Assembly: GCF_949769195.1 (NCBI RefSeq)
Contig: NZ_OX458333.1
Coordinates: 930,001-994,000, forward strand
Reading direction: 5' to 3'
From: Methylocaldum szegediense
GTDB taxonomy: Bacteria > Pseudomonadota > Gammaproteobacteria > Methylococcales > Methylococcaceae
DNA: 64,000 nucleotides
Part shown: positions 25,501 to 35,917 of the stretch, in pieces
Layout: every line of letters starts with the position of its first letter
Position numbering within the stretch: the first letter of the stretch is position 1
Program-made: the position numbers and the translations under genes
Notes under the pieces: generated by a model
The model's database searches: none
What the model was told of the DNA's origin: nothing
The model's input: only the letters and a program-made list of their open reading frames with translations

Positions 25501-27673
25501 TAGTAGACGGCGGATCTAGTCTTAATCCCTTCTTGATCAGGTCTCGATTCAAACATTCGCCTGTGGATAACTTGCGCCGCTTCCTGGAGTCTTAATCCCT
25601 TCTTGATCAGGTCTCGATTCAAACAACAACTGGAGAATAAAATGAAATTAAGCGAAGCGTCTTAATCCCTTCTTGATCAGGTCTCGATTCAAACGTAATC
25701 CGGAGGCCTCACGTTCATGAAGCTAAATGAAGTCTTAATCCCTTCTTGATCAGGTCTCGATTCAAACGCCCGTTTGGGTAGCCAACACCCGCGGGATTGG
25801 AGGGTCTTAATCCCTTCTTGATCAGGTCTCGATTCAAACCCCAGATGGCTCGTGTGTGTTGCCGGATCGGTTCCGTCTTAATCCCTTCTTGATCAGGTCT
25901 CGATTCAAACAACGGAGGACTGGGAATTGCCGTAATCAGTGTTCGTCTTAATCCCTTCTTGATCAGGTCTCGATTCAAACAGGTAAGCCATGATTAATCT
26001 GACTCCACACGCCATGTCTTAATCCCTTCTTGATCAGGTCTCGATTCAAACGAAACCCTGGAAGGCATCATGTCTTTGGCGGTTGCTGTCTTAATCCCTT
26101 CTTGATCAGGTCTCGATTCAAACAATCTGACTCCTCACCCAATTGTTATCCGCGGCCAGGTCTTAATCCCTTCTTGATCAGGTCTCGATTCAAACACGGT
26201 CGGTCTATCGGGTGCATCAATACCGTAGGGGTCTTAATCCCTTCTTGATCAGGTCTCGATTCAAACGAAAATGGGACTAAAACAAGCGATTGAGCAGGCA
26301 GTCTTAATCCCTTCTTGATCAGGTCTCGATTCAAACTACGAAAAAGACGTTTATGCCGCGATTGCAAAGGCGTCTTAATCCCTTCTTGATCAGGTCTCGA
26401 TTCAAACGATCGAGACCAACGGGACCTTGTTCGTCCCGGACCGTCTTAATCCCTTCTTGATCAGGTCTCGATTCAAACTGCCGGTACTTAATGGATTCTA
26501 CCTAGGGGCCTTGTCTTAATCCCTTCTTGATCAGGTCTCGATTCAAACCCACACTACTAAAAACTATCAATCAGAAGATCGTCTTAATCCCTTCTTGATC
26601 AGGTCTCGATTCAAACTTCTTGCTGCGCTATCAAAGCGCGGCAGGAGTATCAGTCTTAATCCCTTCTTGATCAGGTCTCGATTCAAACACGGTCGCCGAA
26701 TACTACGCAACTCGGGTGGAACACGGTCTTAATCCCTTCTTGATCAGGTCTCGATTCAAACATTGCGTCGTGGTAAAACACGACGCGACGGAGCGGGTCT
26801 TAATCCCTTCTTGATCAGGTCTCGATTCAAACAAAAGGGGACATAATCGGGATCGAGGGGATACTCGTCTTAATCCCTTCTTGATCAGGTCTCGATTCAA
26901 ACCAAGCGCGGCGAAGGCTATATATCACAGGTCTCCGTCTTAATCCCTTCTTGATCAGGTCTCGATTCAAACCAATGAGATTTGCGTTTATCAGCCGTCA
27001 CACTCCCGTCTTAATCCCTTCTTGATCAGGTCTCGATTCAAACCGCTTGCATACGAGCAAAATGCCGACCAAGTGGTAGTCTTAATCCCTTCTTGATCAG
27101 GTCTCGATTCAAACGAAGCGATTAAACAGGCAGCAAATCTTGCTTATGGTCTTAATCCCTTCTTGATCAGGTCTCGATTCAAACAACCCAGGCGCGCTTA
27201 CTCCCCGCGCCATCGTGTCTTAATCCCTTCTTGATCAGGTCTCGATTCAAACGAAACAACAGGTTTCAAACCTACAGGCTGAAATCGGTCTTAATCCCTT
27301 CTTGATCAGGTCTCGATTCAAACGGAGAATAGAGATGAAATTAAGCGAAGTAATTAAGTCTTAATCCCTTCTTGATCAGGTCTCGATTCAAACAGAAATC
27401 AATGAAGAAAACTTCCCAACCTACTTTGGTCTTAATCCCTTCTTGATCAGGTCTCGATTCAAACCTTTGGCCGCACTTGGCCATGGCGACAAAGTTGTGT
27501 CTTAATCCCTTCTTGATCAGGTCTCGATTCAAACGGGCAAGTCAACCTAACCCGGAAGAGCGGGAAAAGTCTTAATCCCTTCTTGATCAGGTCTCGATTC
27601 AAACTTAACCCACCACAAGCTATCTAACGTCGCTTAAGTCTTAATCCCTTCTTGATCAGGTCTCGATTCAAAC
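22580..27673 (-). CRISPR. CRISPR array 1 (73 repeats, 72 spacers), beside type III-B genes
   Basis: Counted by hand. The 36-bp repeat begins GTCTTAATCC and ends GATTCAAAC on the + strand, with TTGATCAGG in the middle; spacers are mostly 33-37 bp. The leader is on the right (27674-27777) and the degenerate repeat is at the left end (22580-22615), so transcription is leftward and the mature repeat ends in GATTAAGAC, as in type III 5' handles. The left-end repeat carries TTAATCA, the array 2/3 variant, while ending GATTCAAAC. Identical spacers occur at 22825-22860 and 22897-22932, and at 24511-24544 and 24928-24961. Confidence 0.97.
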
Positions 27674-27777
27674 GGCTCTCGTCTAAAACACCTCCATAAT
27701 CAATAGGTTACAAAGGGGATTGCAGAAAATTTGGCTTGCCGAAAAGTTAGCATCAAACAAGCGCGAATTTCGGGGTG
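27674..27777 (-). promoter_or_regulatory. Leader of array 1
   Basis: About 104 bp directly to the right of the last perfect repeat. It is nearly identical to the segments at 46725 and 61933: CTAAAACACCTCCATA, GGTTACAAAGGGG, TTGCAGAAAA and CCGAAAAGTTAGCATC recur in order. It is bounded by the cmr6 stop. It should contain the promoter for leftward transcription and the Cas1-Cas2 docking site. Confidence 0.85.
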
Positions 27778-28857
27778 TCATTCCGGTAGAACCTCCAGCA
27801 ATTCAGCAGTTCCGTTTTGCAAACGGACTCTAACTCGCGCTATCAGCTCCTTATTTTTCGCTTTCTCCTGTCGGCGCTTTGATCTCAAGGCATCGAACAA
27901 CTCTTTGGCTTCCCGCCGGATGGCTTTCTGGGTTGTCACTTCGGCAACCATCTCCCGCGTATTCACACTATAGGATACTCGCGCGTTTTCCCAAATCACG
28001 TCTCCGGCTTCGGTAAGTTCTGGCTCGCCGGTTTTCGCCGAACTTTTCAGTGCACCATAACCGACTGCGGTCTTGGCGCCGAAACCCAGCCAGTCGAAGG
28101 CGTGGGCGAAGGCGGCGCGGAGCAGGTCTTGCCAGTGTCCCTCGGGCCAATCGGCCGGCAAGCGAGATATATCGCACACAACATGAAAAGTGAAAGGGGT
28201 TTTAGCCGGTACGGTGAGGAAGAAAATCGGTTTGGGACTATAGCAGTCCGCCGGTGTTTTACCTTCCTGATAGTAAGGACCGTAATGGGGATTCATGATA
28301 TCGGCGGCGAGTGAATCGCATCGCGGAAAGACGTCCCAGAAGCTCAAGGCGCCGCGGGTATGGTCATCCTTCCGGTCTTCGGTTTCCTTTCCGAACAGGC
28401 AGTCTATGGCAGCCTGGTTCCAGCCTTGCGTGCCCTCGCCGAACAGATCGTCTCTCAGTTCTTCGGCGGCCTTGCGGAGAACGCCCTTGACACCCGAGCC
28501 CGGCAGATACGGAAGGCCATAGGGATTCAGAAAGGCCATGCCGTTTTCCAAAGGGTGTTCGATGCCGGTGCCCGTGACGAAAGGGGAAACGCTTTCTGTC
28601 TCCATGGTGAGAACGCGTTCCCCGAACTGTCGCGCGTGTTGGTATTGGCGTTCGATCACGGCATCGCGGAGACGCAGCGTGCTGTCCGGGAGCTTCCGGA
28701 ACATGCGGTTCAAGGCTTCGGGCTTGACGTTTTCCACGCGCTTCCAGTCCCGTTCCGGCTCCCAGAACGCGCCGTAGAGCGTGTACCGATGTCCCGGCGG
28801 GCAGTCGGAAAACTCGGTGTTGCGTGTGAGATAGTCGGGTACTGCGGGTTGTGCCAT
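27778..28857 (-). CDS. cmr6: Type III-B RAMP protein Cmr6
   Basis: 359 residues with AGGAGG 5 nt before the ATG. RAMP/RRM fold with the glycine-rich signature region: FVTGTGIEHPLENGMAFLNPYGLPYLPGSGVKGVLR in the N-terminal half and WLGFGAKTAVGYG near 270-283. Cmr6 caps the Cmr4/Cmr5 filament near the 3' end of the crRNA, next to Cmr1. Its C-terminal 60 residues are a charged helix (RREAKELFDALRSKRRQEKAKNKEL). It is the last gene of the operon; the array 1 leader starts 1 bp after its stop codon. Confidence 0.92.
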   Translation of the reverse strand: MAQPAVPDYLTRNTEFSDCPPGHRYTLYGAFWEPERDWKRVENVKPEALNRMFRKLPDSTLRLRDAVIERQYQHARQFGERVLTMETESVSPFVTGTGIEHPLENGMAFLNPYGLPYLPGSGVKGVLRKAAEELRDDLFGEGTQGWNQAAIDCLFGKETEDRKDDHTRGALSFWDVFPRCDSLAADIMNPHYGPYYQEGKTPADCYSPKPIFFLTVPAKTPFTFHVVCDISRLPADWPEGHWQDLLRAAFAHAFDWLGFGAKTAVGYGALKSSAKTGEPELTEAGDVIWENARVSYSVNTREMVAEVTTQKAIRREAKELFDALRSKRRQEKAKNKELIARVRVRLQNGTAELLEVLPE

Positions 28858-28866
28858 GCTTGCCTC

Positions 28867-29208
28867 CTAGGCTACCGCTGCCGCAAACTGGCGTATCCAT
28901 TTCAGAACCGCCAGGACTTCTTCGGTCGCAAGGCGGTAAGTCGCAGAATCGGCCTGCTGCAATTCTTTCATGGCGTCCTTGAAAGACGCTTCGCGGATGA
29001 TCGACCGCCGCTGGAGCCATTCGCAAAGATGTCGGTTCAAAAGGAAATGATGATCCTTTTCCTTGCTTTGATAAAACGCCATAGCTTGCATTAGCCCGTT
29101 GTTCATGATGAACGCAGGGGCGCCCTTGACCAGGTTCTTGTATTCGTCGGTGCAGGGTTGAACTTTTTCCCACGCGAATGCCGCGCGCTGCTGTTCGAGG
29201 GTTGGCAT
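28867..29208 (-). CDS. cmr5: Type III-B small subunit Cmr5
   Basis: 113 residues, all helical, the usual Cmr5 length. EQQRAAFAWEKV at the start and the GLMQAMAFYQSK core are characteristic. Cmr5 lines the target RNA channel alongside Cmr4. It is 9 bp upstream of cmr6 and 85 bp downstream of cmr4, without its own evident promoter. Confidence 0.92.
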   Translation of the reverse strand: MPTLEQQRAAFAWEKVQPCTDEYKNLVKGAPAFIMNNGLMQAMAFYQSKEKDHHFLLNRHLCEWLQRRSIIREASFKDAMKELQQADSATYRLATEEVLAVLKWIRQFAAAVA

Positions 29209-29293
29209 ATTTTCAGTTTCCGTATCGAGTCTCTTGTTCGGTTGGATACATCATCTCGAACGGTGCGCTTCACTTCGTTCAGCGCATCCTGTT

Positions 29294-30214
29294 TTACGAG
29301 ACGGTGGTGACGACGACATGGCCGCGGCCGGTGGTGGCGTCACCGCCCACTTGCAGCACTTGTCCGTCGAGCCCTGGAATGCCTTCGCCGCCCTGGAGCA
29401 CGATCTTCATCACGTCCTCCGCCCGCAGGCTGCCCTTGCCGCTGCGTTCGGGCGAAGCCATGACAGGAGCGATCAGCAGCGATTCGGGCGGTAGGTTTTC
29501 GGTGTAGAAAAGACCGCCATCCTCCGCTGTGCCTTTTTCGTTGTGGATGCGCACATGCGGTTCGACGACGGTGGCGTTCTTGACGTAGTAGCCGAAATCT
29601 CCGTCCGGCAGCAGCACCAGGTCATGTTTGAGCTTTTCCCGGAAGAACGCGTAAGCCTCGCTCGAAGGCAGGGCGTGTCCGGCCAGCCAGTCGGCGATGG
29701 CATTCATCTCCGGAGCGGCCACGGCGACATGCTCGAACGACTCCAAATGGAGCGGCTTACCGCTTTCGACCGGCGCTCCGTCGGTGACGATGCGGCAAAA
29801 GTTGTCTTTCACCTCCGGGATTTCCCAGGGGACTTCGATGCCGAGCAGGTTCAAGGTTCTTACCGTTCTCGCCAGGGCCGTCGGCGAAGTCGCATAGACG
29901 TAGGCACGCCGGGTGCAGCGTACCGGGAAGGCGACCAACTGGGCGTCGCCGAAGCTGATCGCACCGGCATGCAGCTCGGTGTTGCCTGCATCTGGACCGA
30001 ACAAGCGGTCGAGCAGGCCGTTGTCGTTCGCGCCGTTCAGCGCCGTCCAGGCGCGATGACGGACTGCGCCCTTGAGCCCGGACCCTGCGAACAAGGGGTA
30101 GTCGGTATGGCGCTCGCGCTGGATGGGATTGTCGATCAAGCCGACCGCGGTGCCGGCACCCATGTGGACCGGACTGATGCAATACAGGAACAAGGCTTTT
30201 GCGGTTTGGAACAT
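29294..30214 (-). CDS. cmr4: Type III-B backbone RAMP nuclease Cmr4
   Basis: 306 residues with AAGGAG 6 nt before ATG. It starts LFLYCISPVHMGAGTAVGLIDNPIQRERHTDYPLFAGSGLKGAVRHRAW. The Asp in GLIDNPIQRE corresponds to the catalytic Asp that cuts target RNA every 6 nt, and the loop GSGLKGAVR contacts crRNA. The C-terminus has the Cmr4 pattern VQVGGDATTGRGHV (here LQVGGDATTGRGHVVV). It forms the repeated backbone of the Cmr complex. Confidence 0.94.
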   Translation of the reverse strand: MFQTAKALFLYCISPVHMGAGTAVGLIDNPIQRERHTDYPLFAGSGLKGAVRHRAWTALNGANDNGLLDRLFGPDAGNTELHAGAISFGDAQLVAFPVRCTRRAYVYATSPTALARTVRTLNLLGIEVPWEIPEVKDNFCRIVTDGAPVESGKPLHLESFEHVAVAAPEMNAIADWLAGHALPSSEAYAFFREKLKHDLVLLPDGDFGYYVKNATVVEPHVRIHNEKGTAEDGGLFYTENLPPESLLIAPVMASPERSGKGSLRAEDVMKIVLQGGEGIPGLDGQVLQVGGDATTGRGHVVVTTVS

Positions 30215-30348
30215 AGAGGCTCCTTAGAGTGAAAAACGGGTTCGGGACAAGTGGGCGAACGCCCGGGAAGGGATCGGTGATGGACCGAAGAGCGGAGTCG
30301 CTCCCACTTGCCGATTCCGAGCACTAACCGGATACAAAGCGTACATCC

Positions 30349-31500
30349 TCAGTTCTTTCGGTGCGGCCAAGCGGCCAGGGCGGCATTGTTGAACCCTTCT
30401 GCCTTGCGTTGCCGGTCAGGATACTCGGACAGGCACCAAAATCCGCTTTCCGCAAGCTTGCGGAGGTCCTCGGCTTTACCCTCGAACTCGTCCAACCAAT
30501 ACACCGAGCCGACCGGTACGGCGCGAAGCGCTTGTTTCGGCTGCCCTCGGGCCAGGTCCCAGCCGCTCACCACGGTATGGCGGCTGATCGCCGCGGATAC
30601 CAGGCGAGCCGAACAGCCGCCGGGACCTCGCCAGCGATTGTTTCCATCGGTGCCGGGCAAGCGCCAGCCGTCCTCGAACAGTCCCGGCGACGTCAGCACG
30701 AGGCGAAAGCGCCGGTCGCGGAGGATGCCTTCCCAGTCTGGTTCCGGCCAGTCGATATCTGCCGGCCGTACTGCGGCGGCGCGTCCGTCTCCGCCGAGCC
30801 GTACCAATCCGCTGGAAGGCAGAAGGCTGTCAGCACCGGCGATGCGAACCAAGAATCCCACGTTCTCGCAAAGGCTCACGGTCTCGGCGGTATACAGCCG
30901 CCCCTCGGCGGCGACGGCCCGTTCCGGTTCCAGGGCGATGCCGAGGCGCGGATCGTGTTTCCAGAGCGTCGCGCTCGACACGAAATGGTCCTTCCCAAGG
31001 AGATCCCCTCGGAGGTATGCCTGCCATCCAGTCTGATTTAGCCAAAATCCGCCCTTGGGTTTTGCGGGGCCGTCGGTACACAGCGCAGGCAAGCGGGGCA
31101 GGGGATAGCCGGAGCGGACTCCGGGCGGCGGTTCCTTGGGTTCCAGGTATGCGGCATCGCTCGCATCGTCCTGGGTTATCACGACATCCGCCGGCAGGGG
31201 ATGGAAGGGTTCCAGTCTTCCGTCGGTCGACCGCGCCAAGGTGAAGGACGCGATGCGGAAAGAACCGGGTGCGGTCGGCGTCCCTAAGGCTTCACGCAAG
31301 GCCGGATCGGCCAGGGAATCGCCGTTCGCGAACGAATTGGGATCGCTGCCTGCGTCGGCCAGCATGCGCGAGCGGATGGCGCCTGCCGCGAGCGACGGCC
31401 AGGGCGGCATCAGCGCTTCGCCGTGCGCGCCGGCGCCGTCGAACAGTTTGTTGCCGCGCAGATAAAGCACGTCCAGAGGTTCGAGAAACAGATCATTCAT
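30349..31500 (-). CDS. cmr3: Type III-B RAMP protein Cmr3
   Basis: 383 residues. Starts LFLEPLDVLYLRGNKLFDGAGAHGEALMPPWPSLAAGAIRSRML, the Cmr3 start with the crRNA 5'-handle binding loop. Cmr3 pairs with Cmr2/Cas10 and holds the 5' handle (here GATTAAGAC-type). The C-terminal RRM includes VPVGSVYWLDEFEG. Located 30 bp after cmr2 and 134 bp before cmr4. Confidence 0.92.
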   Translation of the reverse strand: MNDLFLEPLDVLYLRGNKLFDGAGAHGEALMPPWPSLAAGAIRSRMLADAGSDPNSFANGDSLADPALREALGTPTAPGSFRIASFTLARSTDGRLEPFHPLPADVVITQDDASDAAYLEPKEPPPGVRSGYPLPRLPALCTDGPAKPKGGFWLNQTGWQAYLRGDLLGKDHFVSSATLWKHDPRLGIALEPERAVAAEGRLYTAETVSLCENVGFLVRIAGADSLLPSSGLVRLGGDGRAAAVRPADIDWPEPDWEGILRDRRFRLVLTSPGLFEDGWRLPGTDGNNRWRGPGGCSARLVSAAISRHTVVSGWDLARGQPKQALRAVPVGSVYWLDEFEGKAEDLRKLAESGFWCLSEYPDRQRKAEGFNNAALAAWPHRKN

Positions 31501-31530
31501 GCCAGTCGCCTTTCGTAGAACGTTTCAAGT

Positions 31531-34500
31531 TCAGCGTCGATCCTGCGCCGTGTCAGCTTGGAAACGCCCCTCACGGGCGAGAAATTCCGCCACGGCGAGA
31601 AAGTCGCGGATAAACCCTTCGGGATCGCCAGGCTTGACGGTATATGCCAACCCGGCCAGACGTCGCCCATATGTTTCCAATACCTCATCGCCGCCGCTCT
31701 GCCGGGCGAACTGATAGGCCAACATGCTGGCCAGCGATTCAGGATTGGCAGGTATGTTTTCCAGCCAGCCGTGGGTCAGGTAGGCGGCTCGACGCGAAAA
31801 ACCTTCCCCCGCGAAGCTGTTGCGTAAACGGATGAGTTGACCCATGGGTGTGGTTTCGACGTCGCTGCCGCTCAGCGTTTCCCAATTCGAGCGGGCGCGG
31901 GGCTCCCTTTCCAGCCAGGGGCAGGTGAGATGGATCGCGCCGCCCGAACGCTTGAGCAGCGAGATCGAGAACGCATCGCGCCCGCCTTCGGACTTGGCGC
32001 GTCTTTCCGCTTCGCGCAGCTGGCGCAACACGTAACCGAGCGGTGCCTGATGATGGGCGATCACGGCGCCCATCGATGCCGTGGCCTTGTGGCCCATGAC
32101 CCGGTACAGGCGGTCGTTGTAGAGCACATGGCCCCGCCTGAGGTCGAATCCAGACGCTCCGAGCCCGAGCAGTTTCCAGGCCTTGTTCGCGCAGTCGGGA
32201 AACACGCCGCTGTACGCGAGCCGCAACAGAAGCATCACCGACAGCAGATCGTCTACCGACACCATGGCCAGAACGTCGTCGCCGCCGGCGTAAATCAGCT
32301 TGCCCTTACCCAGGTCTTCGACGATATGACGAGCCAGGTGCAAGGCGTAGCCGTTCAGCGCGGCGGAAATCGCCATGTGACGGGCGGGAGACACCGGACG
32401 CCGCGCTTTGCGGTAGTCGGCCAAATCGCCGGACGGATGGCGCTGGCCGATCACTTCGCGAATGCGTGGATGCCAGGTGGTTTCGAACGGCAGCAGATAG
32501 GCTTTGCCTTCCTCCCCCTGGCCTGACAGCCATACCCCCATGCGGTCGCCATCCATGAGGATGAATGCGTAATAAGCCTCGGGTTTATGGCCGAAGACGG
32601 TTTCCTTGAGTTCTTTCTCGATGCTGTCGAGCAATTCGCGGGACTGTTCGCGCTCGTTCGGATCGTCGCTGGCGAGATTTTCCTTGCGCCGTTCCATGAA
32701 CAACGGCAAGCCTCGCAACATCAGAAGTTCCTCGTGTCTTGCTTTGTGTAGGCGCAGGGCGAGCTTGCGCGGCAATGCGACCGTGTCTTCCTCGATCAAC
32801 TGCTCCAATTGGCTGGCGAGAGGGATCGGGAGCGGTACCGGATTGTCGAGCCAGCGCTCGAGACTGGTCCCGAGTGCCATGGTATGCGTCGAAACGACAT
32901 ACCGCGTCAGTTTGAGGCCCAAGACATCCCTCATGTCGTCGGCAAACAGGTTCGGCCAGAACCGCTTGAGCGTACACGGTGCGCACAGGTGCTCACCCTT
33001 GCGGGCGAGGCTGGTTCCCTGTACCGCTGCCCAGAGGCTGCCCGATTCCTGCCGCCGGCCAGGCGGCAGATCTAAGAGCTTGCGCTCGTCGCTCAGCCAC
33101 TCCCGTTCCCCGCAAAGGGAGCAGCGGTAACCTTCCTGCGGGGATTGAGCGAACGTGCGTACCGCTTTCGCGGCGGCCTGGGTGCGATCCAGAACATCGT
33201 ACACGGCCGGATACAGCACGCCGGGATTGGGCGCGAAAAAGGTTTGGCCTTCCACTTTCAGTTCCCTGCTCAACAGCTTCCAGGCTTCGCTGCCGAGAAA
33301 ACCCGGTTTGCCGTTTCCATTCGGATGGAATAACCGCATGGCTTCTTCCAATTTTTCCGTCGCCGGCGGCTGTCCGCTCCGTTCCTCGATCAGAGCGCCC
33401 CATTCCACGGCGGCCCAGTGAATCTCCGGGAAGCCTTCAAGTTGTTGCGCGATTTGGGTTTCCGCCGCTTCCGGACGCGCGGGGCGGTCCGCCCTTCGGC
33501 ACAAGAGATCGAGCGCGCGTCTCGCTTGAGTCTTGACGCATTCGCGCACCCTTTGCCGGATGTCATCCGCCAGTTTCTCGACTTGCGCAGCCGGGACCAG
33601 CGCGACGAAACGGTTGGGAAGAGCGGCGGCGAACAGCGGATTGGCATCGGTTTTATGCTTGACCCAGTCGCAGTCCGCGAACCGTTCGGGCGGCAAGCCC
33701 ATGTCGTCCCGCAGCCAGAGATCGACCAAAGGGACGCCGCGGAGTTGCGGGAACAGTACGGCATCCGGTCCGAGACGCTCGCAGACGACCCGGATCGCTT
33801 CCCAGGCGAGCCGCGATAGCAAGTGCGAACCAGCCCACAAGTCCGAGGTGGTCCGCGCTTGGGCGATGAAATCCTGAACCGGACCGAGGCTCACCGTGAA
33901 CAGGGCGGGATTCCGGTTGGGATCGGCGTAAAAAGCCGAGGCATAGGCCGAGGTGAGATCGAGATGCGCCCAGATGGTGTGATCCGGCACGCGGGTGTCG
34001 GCAGGGAGGAGATCCCATAGCTTGGCGAGCTCCGGTGCCGGCGATTCCGGCCCGAAACGCCAGAAGGCGAGCGCCGTTTTTCGGGCGTCGACCGGCTCGC
34101 CGTTTCCCGGTTGGATCAAACTTTTGAAATGGGCGGTGCTAACCTCCTTGATCTGCCCGGGATCGATCTCGGTCAGCTTCGACAAGTCGTACTGTTCGCC
34201 TGAAAGAGGATGAATGAGTACCGCGCTTTCATCGAACCGAATCTGTGCCCAACTGGGATACCGGCCGTCCCGTTCGTCGCGCGGCCATTGAGGACGGTCG
34301 CCCGCGGACGCCCACCGGTCCGCTTTCGCGACGATATCCCTAAGCTCGGCCGGAATGCCGGGGTGCCCGAAGATGGCTTCTTGCAATACCGCGGCAGTAC
34401 CGCCCTCGTGGCCGGCAGGGTCGCGCAGGAGGACCAGGGCTTTCTCGGCTGGATCATGGGTCCAGGCGGCCAGTTTGGCGTGCCAATGCGTAAGTGCCAT
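31531..34500 (-). CDS. cmr2: Cas10/Cmr2, type III-B large subunit and cyclase
   Basis: 989 residues from ATG 34500 (GAAGGAA 9 nt upstream; a start further upstream would run into cmr1). It senses target RNA and makes cyclic oligoadenylate. The N-terminal HD domain has H15-D16 (WTHDPAEKAL), so DNase activity may be kept. A zinc ribbon lies in the middle (CSLC ... CAPC). The Palm cyclase motif GGDD is at 739-742 (LIYAGGDDVLAMV), intact. DGDRMGVWLSG in the first Palm-like domain is also family-typical. Between cmr1 (13 bp) and cmr3 (30 bp). Confidence 0.95.
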   Translation of the reverse strand: MALTHWHAKLAAWTHDPAEKALVLLRDPAGHEGGTAAVLQEAIFGHPGIPAELRDIVAKADRWASAGDRPQWPRDERDGRYPSWAQIRFDESAVLIHPLSGEQYDLSKLTEIDPGQIKEVSTAHFKSLIQPGNGEPVDARKTALAFWRFGPESPAPELAKLWDLLPADTRVPDHTIWAHLDLTSAYASAFYADPNRNPALFTVSLGPVQDFIAQARTTSDLWAGSHLLSRLAWEAIRVVCERLGPDAVLFPQLRGVPLVDLWLRDDMGLPPERFADCDWVKHKTDANPLFAAALPNRFVALVPAAQVEKLADDIRQRVRECVKTQARRALDLLCRRADRPARPEAAETQIAQQLEGFPEIHWAAVEWGALIEERSGQPPATEKLEEAMRLFHPNGNGKPGFLGSEAWKLLSRELKVEGQTFFAPNPGVLYPAVYDVLDRTQAAAKAVRTFAQSPQEGYRCSLCGEREWLSDERKLLDLPPGRRQESGSLWAAVQGTSLARKGEHLCAPCTLKRFWPNLFADDMRDVLGLKLTRYVVSTHTMALGTSLERWLDNPVPLPIPLASQLEQLIEEDTVALPRKLALRLHKARHEELLMLRGLPLFMERRKENLASDDPNEREQSRELLDSIEKELKETVFGHKPEAYYAFILMDGDRMGVWLSGQGEEGKAYLLPFETTWHPRIREVIGQRHPSGDLADYRKARRPVSPARHMAISAALNGYALHLARHIVEDLGKGKLIYAGGDDVLAMVSVDDLLSVMLLLRLAYSGVFPDCANKAWKLLGLGASGFDLRRGHVLYNDRLYRVMGHKATASMGAVIAHHQAPLGYVLRQLREAERRAKSEGGRDAFSISLLKRSGGAIHLTCPWLEREPRARSNWETLSGSDVETTPMGQLIRLRNSFAGEGFSRRAAYLTHGWLENIPANPESLASMLAYQFARQSGGDEVLETYGRRLAGLAYTVKPGDPEGFIRDFLAVAEFLAREGRFQADTAQDRR

Positions 34501-34513
34501 GTATCGCGTTCCT

Positions 34514-35620
34514 TCAGATGCGTTGAAAAACAGAAGCAGATGAGTCGAGCCAAGCGTGAACGCGTGACCATACCTCGGCCTGCTTATCGACATTCGGTTT
34601 GTTCGGGCCGAGTTTTTGCGCGAGTTCGTACGGCAGCGCGCACGGGAGATGAAAGATCATCGAAACGAATTTACCGTTCGCGGTTTTCGCGACTTTGAAA
34701 CGAAGCTGGTTGGCAAGACGTGCCTCTCGGGGAAGCTTTTCCACGTTATGGTTTGTCACTGGATAGGCAAGAAGATGACGATCCTCGAATGGTCCATTTC
34801 TACCGTGAGTAAACTTAAGGTGGGTGCGAAACCCGATTTTCGCCTTTGCCAATGTGGTCATTGCGTCCCGCCAAGTCGGGAATTCTTGCTTCGATTTCCA
34901 GAACAAGACTCCACGCGCATCCTTACCGAGAGCGTGTGGCCAGTCCTGTCTTAAGCATTGGTCGAGCGGAAGAGCTATTTCGGCAATCAGCGGATCGGAT
35001 GCTGCCGGTATCGCCACGCTTTGAATGTCACCGCCAGTTAAAGCGAGTGAACCCCAGCCATTTCGCGATCTGCCCCCGATCGTGCCGAACCAATGAATGA
35101 GTTGCAGCGCCTCAGGCAAGGCCGCAGCAGCTTGAGAGATCGCACGGTCTGTCAACCCAGAAACCAAGGCACCATTCGTGTGAGTCGGAAAAGCGACATG
35201 AAGTCGGGCATGGTGGCCAGCTTGAATAGCGGCATTCGCTTTCAGTACGGTTTTCCCCTGTGCGAATGTAAGCGGGCCATATCCCAGATAGAGTTGTGCA
35301 CCGATATTGCGTCCACCTCGCACCTCTCGGTGAAAAACCTGAGTGTCTTGCTCCCATGACCGCAGAACGCCATGATCCCACCGATCCAACCGCATCCGTA
35401 CCGCGCTCTGCCGCGATTGGTTTTCGCCGGCCGTTCCGAACAGCAAGCCCTCAGCCTCCCGCAACCTTTCGCTGTCGTAGCCGAAGCCGTTAGCCGCCGC
35501 AATCCGCCACCACTGCCGTAATAGCGCCTTAAATGGCGGTGTGCGCCATTGGCTGCTCTGCTCGGCATTACCCAGAAATGCGGGCGTATTGAAGCGCACG
35601 GTCAGTTCCAGTTTTCTCAT
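34514..35620 (-). CDS. cmr1: Type III-B RAMP protein Cmr1
   Basis: 368 residues; AGGGGGATAT precedes the ATG. N-terminal MRKLELTVRFNTPAFLGNAEQSSQWRTPPF is split here into its key parts: a first RRM strand, a FLGNA turn and a W-R-TPPFKALLRQWWR crRNA-binding segment. GTIGGRSRNGWGS near 190 is the RAMP G-loop. Cmr1 caps the 3' end of the complex and captures target RNA. It heads the cmr structural genes; a 297-bp gap with no gene separates it from the CARF-HEPN gene upstream. Confidence 0.92.
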   Translation of the reverse strand: MRKLELTVRFNTPAFLGNAEQSSQWRTPPFKALLRQWWRIAAANGFGYDSERLREAEGLLFGTAGENQSRQSAVRMRLDRWDHGVLRSWEQDTQVFHREVRGGRNIGAQLYLGYGPLTFAQGKTVLKANAAIQAGHHARLHVAFPTHTNGALVSGLTDRAISQAAAALPEALQLIHWFGTIGGRSRNGWGSLALTGGDIQSVAIPAASDPLIAEIALPLDQCLRQDWPHALGKDARGVLFWKSKQEFPTWRDAMTTLAKAKIGFRTHLKFTHGRNGPFEDRHLLAYPVTNHNVEKLPREARLANQLRFKVAKTANGKFVSMIFHLPCALPYELAQKLGPNKPNVDKQAEVWSRVHAWLDSSASVFQRI

Positions 35621-35917
35621 ATCGATATCCCCCTTGCCGCGTTCAGCGCTGAGACTGAGCCAGCGCGCATGTGGTTATGGAAGCTAGAAAAATCCGGCTG
35701 GCGCTAGAGCAAAACAAATCCTCGACAGGCGCTAACCGCATAATGGTCGTGGTACGTCGATTCTGGTTAGGCGCGCTTCGAGTCACGCATGACCGATCTC
35801 GCTTTCTAGGCCGGAAGAATGAGGGTGCTATGAGCCGATCATCGAACACAGCGGATCGATTAGGACGCGTCGTTCCCGGGGCAGGGTAGTCGGATCGTAA
35901 TTTTCTAGGGTCCATGA

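Noticed and set aside
22680-27532. Open frames in array 1 encoding repeated NRDLIKKGLR or FESRPDQEGIKT peptides
   Set aside because: They are translations of the CRISPR repeat in different frames; the period matches the repeat unit and no ribosome sites or non-repeat domains exist. Same for arrays 2 and 3.
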